Of a stretch of 64,000 nt of DNA, positions 33,880 to 42,081 are shown in pieces. Position 1 is the first letter of the stretch; each line of letters starts with the position of its first letter. The stretch is from NCBI GenBank assembly GCA_020634565.1, contig JACKBN010000003.1:248001-312000 (forward strand). The letters are read 5' to 3'. Below the pieces are notes generated by a model. It searched no databases. It was not told the DNA's origin and saw nothing but the letters and a program-made list of their open reading frames with translations. The position numbers and the translations under genes were made by a program. The DNA comes from Ardenticatenaceae bacterium. GTDB taxonomy: Bacteria; Chloroflexota; Anaerolineae; Promineifilales; Promineifilaceae.

Positions 33880-34368
33880 TTACTCTTTTAACGAATTACA
33901 AGTCTCTGCTAGTTCGTTTGACCAGCGTCCATCAACGCAAGCAACCGCTTTTATAAACTCGATTCTTTGGAGATTTTTGATGTTTACGCATCCATGATAT
34001 TGCATGGGTGCTAGTGACCCACCTTCCCAGAAATCTCTAGCCCAAGAACAATCTGCTTCCCTGAGAAGTTCCCATTCAGCTTGGTTTTCTTGTAGGGTCT
34101 TCCAGCTGTTTTCTGGATAAATTTCTTTTAAAGAAGAGAGGAGATTATCTAGTTCCGTCTGAGAATTTTGAGCGATCTGACCGTAGCATTCATTAAGCTC
34201 ATATTGTGTGGCGCGGGAATCATGTGAACAATTCGGCATAGGATTTGAAGTTTCTTCCGGTAATTGTTCTTGCAATTCAGTGCTTTCTATTTGGGAGTCA
34301 GCAGAAGCGCACCCACAAAGGGAGCAAATTACTCCTGAAAGAATAAATAATTTGCTAACTAAGGCCAT
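33880..34368 (-). CDS. LprI-like (DUF1311) lipoprotein
   Basis: 162 residues. Signal peptide with lipobox LCGC (C20), an acidic linker, then a DUF1311/LprI domain: TQYELNECYGQIAQ, LQENQAEWELLREADCSW, YHGCVNIKN. Members of this family include lysozyme inhibitors. The start at 34368 was chosen because the longer frame begins in remnant epimerase DNA. The gene is AT-rich, unlike its neighbours, and has no ACGGCCGT motif. It ends eight bases before the epimerase start on the same strand. Confidence 0.8.
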   Translation of the reverse strand: MALVSKLFILSGVICSLCGCASADSQIESTELQEQLPEETSNPMPNCSHDSRATQYELNECYGQIAQNSQTELDNLLSSLKEIYPENSWKTLQENQAEWELLREADCSWARDFWEGGSLAPMQYHGCVNIKNLQRIEFIKAVACVDGRWSNELAETCNSLKE

Positions 34369-34384
34369 GTGCTTTTCTCGCTGG

Positions 34385-34447
34385 CTAACTAAAAAAGTAA
34401 CCAGCGCCCGCTCCAAAAAACCGTTGCACCTGTTACTAAAATCTTCA
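34385..34447 (-). pseudogene. Remnant of the epimerase 5' end
   Basis: About 63 bases closely resemble the first codons of the epimerase (33809-33872 region): the frame opens MKILVTGAT as in the intact gene, then loses phase by a one-base deletion and stops. This makes an imperfect direct repeat on both sides of the LprI-like gene, a sign of insertion or recombination at this spot. Confidence 0.75.
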
Positions 34448-34491
34448 CCTATATAACCTTTATCAAAAACTGTTGTTCGTCGTGCAAAAAA

Positions 34492-34992
34492 TCATTTTGC
34501 TGATTTGGTATTAGCTTGTATTTGCGCAGCCATCTGCGAGGTGACAGCAGTTAATCGGCTAATAAATTCTAGGATAAATCCCAGTTCTTCGTCGTTATAG
34601 TCGGCTAGAAGATCGGACATAGCCTCGGTGTAAGGGTTATATAAGCTCGATTCTGCTGGGGAGTCTTGGGGTAACGCACGGATAATGACACGTCGCCTGT
34701 CTTTAGAGTCTGCCTCACGTTTTGCCCATCCTGCTCGTTCAAGTCGGTCTACAACCCCTGTAATGGCACCTGTGGTCAGGCCACTTAGTTCAGCAAGTTG
34801 CCCGGCTGTCAATGGACCCATTCGAACCAGTAATTCTGCGCATTGTAGATCAGATGAGTTCATTCCAATTTGTTGCGCAATTGCTGAGGCTGCCATGGTT
34901 GTTGCTGTACTTAATTGGCGGACTTCCCAGTCAAATTTCTGGATGAGCTCTTCTCGGTTATATAAGTTGCTTGACTTCTGTACCATTTGCAT
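34492..34992 (-). CDS. MarR-family transcriptional regulator
   Basis: 166 residues with a winged helix: LTAGQLAELSGLTTGAITGVVDRLERAGWAKREADSKDRRRVII is the MarR recognition helix and wing. It is AT-rich and divergent from the DUF2269 membrane protein gene. A perfect palindrome (35004-35023) with an extra half-site lies in the 111-base gap, so it probably represses itself and its neighbour. The ligand is unknown. Confidence 0.9.
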   Translation of the reverse strand: MQMVQKSSNLYNREELIQKFDWEVRQLSTATTMAASAIAQQIGMNSSDLQCAELLVRMGPLTAGQLAELSGLTTGAITGVVDRLERAGWAKREADSKDRRRVIIRALPQDSPAESSLYNPYTEAMSDLLADYNDEELGFILEFISRLTAVTSQMAAQIQANTKSAK

Positions 34993-35003
34993 TTACAATC
35001 CAT

Positions 35004-35038
35004 TTATCTTAGAACTAAGATAATTATTTCTAAGATAA
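35004..35038. promoter_or_regulatory. Probable MarR operator
   Basis: Perfect inverted repeat TTATCTTAG-AA-CTAAGATAA at 35004-35023, and a third half-site CTAAGATAA at 35030-35038. It starts 12 bases upstream of the marR start codon and lies between the two divergent genes. Confidence 0.7.
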
Positions 35039-35103
35039 TTAGAGATGAGGGGCTTTTGCTAAGATTATACTCAAACAGACACATTCAAGGAGCATGATCG
35101 GAG

Positions 35104-35655
35104 ATGAAACGATATAAATTGAAAAAGAAAGGGTACTTGATATTAAAATTCATTCATATCATTCTTGCCTGTACCTGGATCGGTGGGGCAATCGCTGCAT
35201 TATTTTTGTTATTCTCCCTTTCCGATGAAAATGCTCCAGCGTTTCTAACTGCATTTCAGGTGATAGATTTAGGTATTATTGTGCCGTCCAATATAGGTTC
35301 GTTAATCACTGGCCTGCTATTTTCTTTAATTACGCACTGGGGATTTACTAAACATAGATGGATCATTATTAAATATTTGATCAATTTAGTGCCAGCGATA
35401 TTGGGCGCAATTCTTTTTGCACCTTGGCTTCTTCGAATGCTAGAAATATCAAATAGGCTAGGATCGGAAGCCGTTTTAAGGAGCGAATTCTATTACTTGA
35501 GAAATAATTTTGCGATACTTATCATCGGTCAATTATTGTTGTTGTTTGTCGCGGTATATTTGCCTCTATTTAAGCCAAGTCTTACTCGCAAAAATTCCAA
35601 AAGAAAAAAGTCATTAACAACTCTAAATCTTCAAAATATAGAAAACCCATCATGA
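35104..35655 (+). CDS. DUF2269-like membrane protein
   Basis: 183 residues with four hydrophobic segments. ILKFIHIILACTWIGGAIAALF at the start and FGFTKH-like HWGFTKHRWIIIKYLIN in the middle resemble the DUF2269 family of integral membrane proteins, of unknown function. It is AT-rich and Lys-rich at both ends. It is divergent from marR across a shared operator, so probably the regulated target. Confidence 0.7.
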   Translation: MKRYKLKKKGYLILKFIHIILACTWIGGAIAALFLLFSLSDENAPAFLTAFQVIDLGIIVPSNIGSLITGLLFSLITHWGFTKHRWIIIKYLINLVPAILGAILFAPWLLRMLEISNRLGSEAVLRSEFYYLRNNFAILIIGQLLLLFVAVYLPLFKPSLTRKNSKRKKSLTTLNLQNIENPS

Positions 35656-35681
35656 AAAATGGGTTGCTAAACTTATCGCAT

Positions 35682-36659
35682 TTATGAGAGGTTTAGAAAT
35701 TCGCGATACCAGGCCATTGTTTCGGCGAGGCCGCTTTCCAGCGTGTACTGCGGTTCCCAGCCCAGCAGTTGGCCTGCTTTGTCGGAGTTGAGGTATTGGT
35801 CCTGGATTTCGTTTTCCACTTCGTCCAGGATGATGGGCTCCAGGCCAGGATGGTCAGAGACGCGAATGATGGTTTGTACGATGTCCAAGGCTGTCTCCGG
35901 GTGGCCCATGCCAAAGTTGAAGGCCTCGCCGCACAGCGCGGGCTTGCCAATTTGCTCAGCCGCCATCAGGTAACCACGCACGGCGTCCTTCACATAGACG
36001 TAATCTCGCTTGAATGTGCCGTCGGAGCGGATAATCGGCCGTTCACCCATCAACACGCTGCGGATGGTGCCGGGCAAGATGCGATTCCAGTTGAGATCGC
36101 CACCGCCGTACAGGTTGGCGCAGCGAGTGACGATGACAGGCAGCCCGTAGCTGTGTGCGTAGCTTTGTGAAATAAGATCCGTGCAGCTTTTGGAGACGTC
36201 GTAAGGGTGGCGGCCTTGCAGTGGCGTGGTTTCGTAGTAGGGGAGTTGGGGCTGGTCGCCATACGCTTTGTCGCTGCTGGCAATGATGACGCCGCTGACG
36301 GTGGGATTGCGCCGGGCGGCTTCCAGCAGCAGGTAAGTACCGCGAATGTTGGTCTCAAAGGTGGAAAGTGGGGCACGGTTGGCAATGGTGACGATGGTTT
36401 GGGCGGCCAGATGGAACACGATTTCGATTTCATACTCGGCCAGGGTGCGTTCCAGTAAATCGTAGTTGCATAAATCGCCGCGCACAACGGTGATTTGATC
36501 AATCAGATTGGAGCGGATGAGGAGTGATTGCGGGACACGATCCCGAATCAGGCCAATGACGTCGGCACCCATCTCCAGAAGAGAGTCAGTGAGCCAGGAA
36601 CCAAGTAAACCGGTGCAGCCGGTGATAAAGACGCGTTTTCCTTGCCAATAATTGTTCAA
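35682..36659 (-). CDS. rfbG: CDP-glucose 4,6-dehydratase-like protein
   Basis: Extended short-chain dehydrogenase, 325 residues. Seen: WQGKRVFITGCTGLLGSWL (NAD loop), HLAAQT, SSDKAYGDQ, the active-site YDVSKSC (Tyr/Lys), and LYGGGDLNWNRILPGTIRSVL with RRD-like KRDYVYVKDAV. These match CDP-glucose dehydratases rather than dTDP or GDP enzymes. It starts 19 bases after the nucleotidyltransferase gene, so the pair would make CDP-4-keto-6-deoxyglucose for cell-surface polysaccharide. Confidence 0.78.
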   Translation of the reverse strand: MNNYWQGKRVFITGCTGLLGSWLTDSLLEMGADVIGLIRDRVPQSLLIRSNLIDQITVVRGDLCNYDLLERTLAEYEIEIVFHLAAQTIVTIANRAPLSTFETNIRGTYLLLEAARRNPTVSGVIIASSDKAYGDQPQLPYYETTPLQGRHPYDVSKSCTDLISQSYAHSYGLPVIVTRCANLYGGGDLNWNRILPGTIRSVLMGERPIIRSDGTFKRDYVYVKDAVRGYLMAAEQIGKPALCGEAFNFGMGHPETALDIVQTIIRVSDHPGLEPIILDEVENEIQDQYLNSDKAGQLLGWEPQYTLESGLAETMAWYREFLNLS

Positions 36660-36678
36660 TGTTCTTCTCCAGAGTTTT

Positions 36679-37479
36679 TTACCAAACCTGCCACGGCCGT
36701 TCCGTTTGCCATGCCTCTTTTAGGGTAATTGCATCCTTGAGGGTTTTCATGGATTGCCAGTAGCCGTCATGTTGGTAGAGCATGAGCTGCTGCTGCTGCG
36801 CCAGATGGGGCATGATGTCCCGCTCTAAATCCAGGTTTTCCCGGTTGTCAGCGTGAATGAGGTCGAGAACGGCCGTTTCAAACAACATAAACCCGCCATT
36901 GATCCAATAAGGCAGGGTGGGCTTCTCTACAAACTCCGTGATTTGGCCCTGGTCGTTGGCTTCTACCTTACCGTACTGGGAGCGAAATTTGATGCCAGTG
37001 ATGGTGGCGATCTGCCCATGCTGTTGATGAAACTGTACCAGCGCATCTAAATCAATATTGGCAACCGCTTCACCGTAAGCGACAAAAAAGCGGTCGCCGT
37101 CTAAATAATTGGCCAACTTGGCCAGCCGCGCCGCCCGCTCCGTGTCCAGACCCGTATCCACCATCGTCACTTCCCAGGGAGGATGCTCGTATTCGCCGCT
37201 GAACGTGACCAGGGGATGGCTGTTGCCGCTGGAAGGATCGGCCAGTTGAATAGTGACATCGCGGGTCATCGCTTCGTACTCTAAAAAGTAGCGGCGCACC
37301 TGGTCGGCCTGGTGCCCCAGCGCCAAAATGAAGCGGTTGTGCCCGTACGCCGAAAAAATGCGCATGACGTGCCACAGCAACGGCCGTCCGCCAATGTCGA
37401 TTAATTCCTTCTTGGTGAGTGTATTGCCCATGCGCGTGCCTTGTCCACCGCACATGATGACGACTGGGATACCTGACAT
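36679..37479 (-). CDS. rfbF: Glucose-1-phosphate cytidylyltransferase-like protein
   Basis: Activates glucose-1-phosphate with CTP. 266 residues. Seen: VIMCGGQGTRMGNTLTKKELIDIGGRPLLWH (nucleotide loop with an unusual KKEL instead of PKPM), WEVTMVDTGLDTERAARL, YGEAV, WINGGFMLFE and YQHDGYWQSMKTLKD. The order and spacing follow RfbF closely. First gene of the minus-strand sugar set. Its start lies just inside a repeat-rich gap (37483-37557). Confidence 0.8.
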   Translation of the reverse strand: MSGIPVVIMCGGQGTRMGNTLTKKELIDIGGRPLLWHVMRIFSAYGHNRFILALGHQADQVRRYFLEYEAMTRDVTIQLADPSSGNSHPLVTFSGEYEHPPWEVTMVDTGLDTERAARLAKLANYLDGDRFFVAYGEAVANIDLDALVQFHQQHGQIATITGIKFRSQYGKVEANDQGQITEFVEKPTLPYWINGGFMLFETAVLDLIHADNRENLDLERDIMPHLAQQQQLMLYQHDGYWQSMKTLKDAITLKEAWQTERPWQVW

Positions 37480-37482
37480 TTT

Positions 37483-37557
37483 CGTAATCGGTAATCCGTA
37501 ATCGGTAATCCGTAATCGGTTTCTGACCGATTACCGTTCACCGATAACCACTTACCG
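37483..37557. repeat. GTAATCGGTAATCC repeat between mtnA and rfbF
   Basis: Two direct copies of GTAATCGGTAATCC plus a partial third, then an inverted part (ACCGATTACCGTTCACCGATAA). Same family as 24442-24505. Confidence 0.75.
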
Positions 37558-38616
37558 CGCTTCTCCTTTCTTTTGCTCCGCTTCCACCGCTGTGCGCAAA
37601 TTTTTCACAAATGGCGGATAGACGATGCCTGCTTCAGTGACGATGCCGGTGACGTAGCGATGAGGCGTGACGTCGAAGGCGGGGTTGCGGGCGGTGATGC
37701 CAGCCGGGGCGATTGATTTGCCAAAAACTGCCAGCACTTCTTCGTCACCACGCTCCTCGATTGGGATTAAATCGCCGTGTTCCAGCTCCAAATCCACCGT
37801 GCTGGTGGGCACGACGGGGTAAAAGGGGATACCGTTTTCTTTGGCCACAACGGCCAGCTTGTAGGTGCCAATTTTGTTGGCCACGTCCCCGTTAGCGGCC
37901 GTTCGGTCCGACCCAACCAGCACGATGTCTACCTGCCCGGTGCGCATAAAGTGTCCGGCGGCGTTGTCGGCAATGAGGTCAAACGGGATGCCGCGCTGGT
38001 GCAGTTCCCAGGCGGTGAGGCGCGCGCCTTGCAGGCGGGGACGGGTTTCATCGACCAGGACGTGAATCTTTTTGCCTTGCTCGTGCGCGGCAAACACAAC
38101 GCCCAGCGCCGTGCCCCAATCGACCGTGGCCAGTGCGCCAGTGTTGCAATGGTGCAAAATTGTATCGCCGTCGCTGATGAGTTCGGCACCGTTGTAGGCC
38201 ATGCGTTTGTTGAGGGCTACGTCTTCATCCGCCAGCATCTGTGCTTCGGCCAGGATGGCTTCACGCACATCATCGACGCCTGTTAATTCCTCGTTGGCGG
38301 CGACGCGCAGCATGCGGCGCACACCCCAGGCCAGGTTAACGGCCGTTGGTCGCGCGGCGTTGAGGTGGGAAGCGGCCGTTTCCAAATCACGCAGCAAAGT
38401 CAGTCGGTCGGTGGCATTAGACTGCTGGGCCGCCAGAGCCATAGCAAAGGCCGCGGCCGCGCCGATAGCCGGTGCGCCGCGCACGTACATCTCTTTGATG
38501 GCGCGGGCCACTTCCTTGTAATCGGTGAACTCAGCAATCTCAAATTCCCAGGGCAACTGCCGCTGGTCGATCATCTTGGTGCTGTGGGTATCGTAATCCC
38601 AAAATACGGTTCTCAT
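37552..38616 (-). CDS. mtnA: 5-methylthioribose-1-phosphate isomerase
   Basis: Methionine-salvage enzyme, eIF2B-like fold. 354 residues. Seen: MYVRGAPAIGAAAAFAMAL, HHCNTGALATVDWGTAL with the catalytic Cys, DETRPRLQGARLTAWEL, GSDRTAANGDVANKIGTY with the catalytic Asp, and RNPAFDVTPHRYVTGIVTE. The ATG at 38616 gives the family N-terminus (MRTVFWDYD); an earlier start would read upstream non-coding sequence. No other salvage gene is nearby. The metA-metY unit at 10-13 kb is the other methionine locus in the window. Confidence 0.93.
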   Translation of the reverse strand: MRTVFWDYDTHSTKMIDQRQLPWEFEIAEFTDYKEVARAIKEMYVRGAPAIGAAAAFAMALAAQQSNATDRLTLLRDLETAASHLNAARPTAVNLAWGVRRMLRVAANEELTGVDDVREAILAEAQMLADEDVALNKRMAYNGAELISDGDTILHHCNTGALATVDWGTALGVVFAAHEQGKKIHVLVDETRPRLQGARLTAWELHQRGIPFDLIADNAAGHFMRTGQVDIVLVGSDRTAANGDVANKIGTYKLAVVAKENGIPFYPVVPTSTVDLELEHGDLIPIEERGDEEVLAVFGKSIAPAGITARNPAFDVTPHRYVTGIVTEAGIVYPPFVKNLRTAVEAEQKKGEAR

Positions 38617-38739
38617 TTGTGCCTCAACAGTGGTTCTAATTTGTCGGGCGAGATCATAACACAGCCGGTAACCACCTGCCAGCGTGAGGGAAAATTGTGA
38701 ATTGTTGGGGGAACGGCCGTTTGTGGGGTGTAAATGTTT

Positions 38740-38768
38740 GTAGGGGCAGGTCTCAGACCTGCCCCTAC
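38740..38768. repeat. Perfect palindrome TAGGGGCAGGTCT...
   Basis: GTAGGGGCAGGTCT-C-AGACCTGCCCCTAC, 14-base arms with a one-base centre. It lies between mtnA and the DUF6351-like gene. It could cruciform or act as a terminator stem, but no T-run follows. A REP-like element is likely. Confidence 0.75.
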
Positions 38769-38786
38769 GGCTCAAACTAAATCAAA

Positions 38787-41156
38787 TTACCAACCAGGGG
38801 GCAAACCCACATCCGGCTGGCTGAAGTCGCAAACGCCGCTGGGGAAGATTTGCTCCAGGCGAGTTTGCTCATCGGCCGTGGGCTGCCAGACGCCGTACAG
38901 GCCGTCGGCAATCGCCTCGGACACGGGCTGGAGGGCGCATTTGAAGATGCTGCCCTTGAACGGTCCACCAGCCACAATGCGCGATGTGGCGTAGGTCGGG
39001 AACAGTTCGGCACACGCGCCCGTCGGTTCATCATTGATGATGCCATCCCAGACGTCGTCGCCGCTGGCGATTTCATTGCCGAACGCGTCGAAACAGCGGT
39101 CGGTGGCTCGGCTGGGCTTGTTGCCCGCCACGCCCAATTCCGGGTTGGTCTGGATGTTACTCATCCACTCGTCCATCACCTGGAACGCTTCCGGCGTCTG
39201 GTCAAAAATCGCATTGCCATCATCGGTGATGCCGGTGAACCAGATCACCTGGTTGCTGGCGTCGCCGTCATAACTCAGCAGGCGTAGCCGCGAGGCAAAC
39301 GATTGGTGCGAATTGTGCATGTCCAGCACCGGCTCCAGGTAATGCCGCCAATCAATAATCGGGATTTGCATGTCGCCCATAAAGACGAGGCCGGATTCAT
39401 ACGCGGCTTGTGCGGCCAACATGTCGCCTTCGGTGCGCAGTGAGGGGGTCAGGCCGCCGTCCGGGCTGAGCAGTTGGTTGCGCACGCTCCACGGGTCCCA
39501 ATTGGCAAAATCAATCACGCCGGGCGGGAAGAAGGGGGAACCTTCCTGCACCATTTCTGGCTCATTTTTCCAGCCGCCGACGTTAGCATTTAGATTGAGG
39601 AACTCTTCTGGCGTGATGCTGCCGTTGGCGACAGCTTCCAAACCATACTGCACGCCCACGTTGTCCCACGGGCTGCGGGCAAAACCATCGTCGCCTACGC
39701 CGTAGACGTTGACCAAATCGCCAAAGTGGCTCCACTCAATGGCGGCGATGTCCGACAGGGGCACGTAGTCCTCCATGTTGTCAGCAGCGCCGTAGTTGGG
39801 GTTTAGCGCCAATGGAGAAAGCCCGCGCCAGCCGTTGATGCATTCGGTGTTGCCCAGCGCCTGCGTGTACGGATTGGGCACGACGTCGCTGGCGTTCATG
39901 CCCTGAATGAGGGTGCGGTTGGACCACGTTTGCCAACGCGGATTGGCCCCATCTGTCACGTCCATGAAGAACTCCAACAGTTCGCAGTCGCCTACGTGGA
40001 TTGCTTGAGTAATCATGTCTGGGTAGGAGTATTGGGGAATGGCGGCGTCAATCAGCCCTTTGTGATTTTGGCCGTAAATGTATTGCTGAATCGCGCCACC
40101 AGAGCCGCCTACACCGACGGTGTAGGTGGGGGTGTCGTACAGTTCAACGAAGCGTTCTTTGACCATCAGGGCGGTTTCGCCGCCGACGACGAGGTTGTAA
40201 TGTTCGCCCGCTTTGGTGCCGGTGGAGTAGGCGATGCCGTACCCCTGGCTGAGGCCGTATTCGTACAGCATGCGGGAGCCGCTGGGGCTGCCCTGGGTGT
40301 GGCCAATGCCCACACCGCCCTGGAAGTGGTAGATGAGCTTGCCGTTCCAGGCGGAGGTGCTGTGGTCGTCGGGGCTGGTGTCATCGGGGGCGAGCATGGC
40401 GAGGCTGTAGATGAAGCGGTTGATGGTGCCGCGCTCCCAGCGCACGATATAGTCTACCGTTTTGCCGTCCATGGTGGTGGTTTGGGCCATGTCAGACGGC
40501 CGTTCCTGACCCAATTCATACGGCTGCCAACTGCCACTCGTGCTGCGATAAACATAAACCACCAACGTTTCGGCAGAGCAATCTTTGCTGTAGCCAACGA
40601 TTTCATCGGTTAAATTGCCGTCGGCATCGGTGGCGTAGACGGGGATGCCGGTGGTGTCATTGTCTACCAGCGGCCGCCCCAGCCCATGATCCTGCACGGT
40701 GCAGACGAAGGGATGCTGGTGCGGCCCGGAGAAAACGGGGCCGGTGATGGGGTAGTTGGTGAGGGTGAGGTCGGTGGGAAACGGCCGTTGCCGTCCAAAA
40801 CCAAGCGCGCGCACGCGTACTTCATTGTCGCCCAGATTCAGGCCATCCACCACGCCGCTGAGGGTGTTGGTGCCAGAGACTTGGCTGAAATTACCGCTCA
40901 TTTCGACCCGGTTGACGGTGACGCTGACGCGATCCAGGGGGAAACCGTCGGGGACTTCAATGTGCAGACGGGCGTCGCCACCGGTTACCTGATCGGGCGC
41001 GCTGGAAACGGCCGTTACAACAAACGCACCTGGATCGCGAACGGCGAGCACGCTGGCGGGCACGGCTAGCAAAAAGGCGAGCAGCAGCAGCCAAACCAGG
41101 CCGCGCCAACGCGATTTCGCTCTTGTTTGTCTGGGACTTGTGGGAAATGGGTTCAT
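38787..41156 (-). CDS. Secreted DUF6351-like protein (alpha/beta-hydrolase type)
   Basis: 789 residues with a signal peptide (hydrophobic about 19-38). An N-terminal beta domain (about 45-110) is followed by a large domain with GPHQHPFVC, a nucleophile-elbow-like GVGGSGGAIQQY, GLIDAAIPQYSYPDM, DWRHYLEP and RCFDAF. The layout resembles DUF6351 and hydroxybutyrate-oligomer hydrolase-like proteins, so an extracellular esterase is plausible. The candidate nucleophile is the Ser of GGSGG; the other triad residues were not assigned. Single gene. Confidence 0.7.
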   Translation of the reverse strand: MNPFPTSPRQTRAKSRWRGLVWLLLLAFLLAVPASVLAVRDPGAFVVTAVSSAPDQVTGGDARLHIEVPDGFPLDRVSVTVNRVEMSGNFSQVSGTNTLSGVVDGLNLGDNEVRVRALGFGRQRPFPTDLTLTNYPITGPVFSGPHQHPFVCTVQDHGLGRPLVDNDTTGIPVYATDADGNLTDEIVGYSKDCSAETLVVYVYRSTSGSWQPYELGQERPSDMAQTTTMDGKTVDYIVRWERGTINRFIYSLAMLAPDDTSPDDHSTSAWNGKLIYHFQGGVGIGHTQGSPSGSRMLYEYGLSQGYGIAYSTGTKAGEHYNLVVGGETALMVKERFVELYDTPTYTVGVGGSGGAIQQYIYGQNHKGLIDAAIPQYSYPDMITQAIHVGDCELLEFFMDVTDGANPRWQTWSNRTLIQGMNASDVVPNPYTQALGNTECINGWRGLSPLALNPNYGAADNMEDYVPLSDIAAIEWSHFGDLVNVYGVGDDGFARSPWDNVGVQYGLEAVANGSITPEEFLNLNANVGGWKNEPEMVQEGSPFFPPGVIDFANWDPWSVRNQLLSPDGGLTPSLRTEGDMLAAQAAYESGLVFMGDMQIPIIDWRHYLEPVLDMHNSHQSFASRLRLLSYDGDASNQVIWFTGITDDGNAIFDQTPEAFQVMDEWMSNIQTNPELGVAGNKPSRATDRCFDAFGNEIASGDDVWDGIINDEPTGACAELFPTYATSRIVAGGPFKGSIFKCALQPVSEAIADGLYGVWQPTADEQTRLEQIFPSGVCDFSQPDVGLPPGW

Positions 41157-41445
41157 GTAGACCTCCGTGGGGAATACGGCCGTTGTCGGCCTGAGGGGAA
41201 TTGAACTGGTGACGTTAAACGGCCGTCACCAGGCTGAAAACAGTGGGAAAAGGTCGTCATCTGGTTGCAAGGACTCGGATGAATGCAAAGGAAGTTTGTT
41301 TGCACAGCAAATTGAGTGTGCAAAAAGTTTAGCGGCTGGCTAAAGAGGGGTCAACATTGTTAGGTTTTGCACAAAGGTGGTGCGGAACGGCCGTTAGGGG
41401 AAGGGAGGTACGGCCGTTCCGTTTGCTCAAGTTAGCCGGGGAAAA
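41157..41445. other. Intergenic region without a recognised gene
   Basis: Holds four ACGGCCGT palindromes in about 280 bases (an unusually dense patch, 41177-41419). No gene is supported. Confidence 0.5.
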
Positions 41446-41778
41446 TCAGGAAAGCTGCCGTTGTGCTAGAAGCTGCTGTAAAAACTTCAATTTATCGGCC
41501 AGATTGCCACCCACTTCCAACTGCACTTTGATGGCCGCTACGAGCAAATCCAGGTCGTGGCTGCCGGTGCGCTGCACCCAGCTCTCTAGCGTGGGCAAAA
41601 GAGGGGCTTCACCTTCCAGCGCTTCGGAGATGAGCTGGGCTTCAGCGCCGATGGGCTGGGGCAAATCCTGGGCCATAAGGGCAAACGATTGGCGGATGCT
41701 GTAGCCGGAGCGCAAAGTTACTTCAAAATGGCGTATGAGTTCCGGCAGATGCTGTTCAAAGCTGGTCATTGTTGGCAT
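41446..41778 (-). CDS. Stand-alone T2SF (TadB-like) cytoplasmic domain
   Basis: 110 residues that match one cytoplasmic helical domain of TadB/GspF-type pilus platform proteins: LRSGYSIRQSFALMAQDLPQPIGAEA, LESWVQRTGSHDLDLLVAAIKVQLEVGGNLADKL. Normal TadB proteins are about 300 residues with membrane segments; none is present here. The start ATG overlaps the stop of the RHH gene by one base. It may be a soluble mimic or partner of a pilus or secretion platform, or a toxin-like partner of the RHH protein; both are inference. Confidence 0.7.
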   Translation of the reverse strand: MPTMTSFEQHLPELIRHFEVTLRSGYSIRQSFALMAQDLPQPIGAEAQLISEALEGEAPLLPTLESWVQRTGSHDLDLLVAAIKVQLEVGGNLADKLKFLQQLLAQRQLS

Positions 41779-41978
41779 TAAAAATCCTCCCTGACTGCGC
41801 CCATTTCTTCGAGGCGCTTGCTGTATTCTTCGTAACCAATTTCGAGCATAAAAATGGTGGCAATGGCTCGCTCAATGACAGGGGTGTTGTGTCGCTGCTG
41901 CGGCAAGCCCCACTGCTCGGCCAGGGCGGCAATTTGCCGGGCCGTTTCATCGGTGATTTGGATGCTTATTTGTTTCAT
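41778..41978 (-). CDS. Ribbon-helix-helix (CopG-like) DNA-binding protein
   Basis: 66 residues. A KQISIQITDETARQIAALAEQW strand-helix, then NTPVIERAIATIF as the second helix, is an RHH pattern, followed by an acidic tail (EEYSKRLEEMG). Proteins of this type are often antitoxins or autorepressors. A promoter with a palindrome in its spacer lies directly upstream, and the next gene is fused by TAATG overlap. The -10 box is six bases from the ATG, so the mRNA is probably leaderless. Confidence 0.7.
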   Translation of the reverse strand: MKQISIQITDETARQIAALAEQWGLPQQRHNTPVIERAIATIFMLEIGYEEYSKRLEEMGAVREDF

Positions 41979-41984
41979 GGCGAA

Positions 41985-42013
41985 ATAATATACGATTATC
42001 GTGTATAGGTCAA
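41985..42013 (-). promoter_or_regulatory. Promoter and operator of the RHH-T2SF pair
   Basis: On the minus strand TTGACC (42008-42013), a 17-base spacer, and TATTAT (41985-41990). The spacer contains the palindrome ACGAT-A-ATCGT (41992-42002), a natural site for an RHH dimer to block RNA polymerase. Confidence 0.65.
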
Positions 42014-42081
42014 TGGATAGCAGGATATAAAATAAGGCTAGTTGCCTTGTCCACCCATCAGCAACAAGCTAGAATCATTTT

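Noticed and set aside
33880..35660. AT-rich island as prophage or integrative element
   Set aside because: No integrase, transposase, tRNA target or phage gene is visible.
37483..37557. Tandem GTAATCGGTAATCC copies as a CRISPR array
   Set aside because: The units are 14 bases, without spacers, and related to a palindromic repeat elsewhere; no cas genes.
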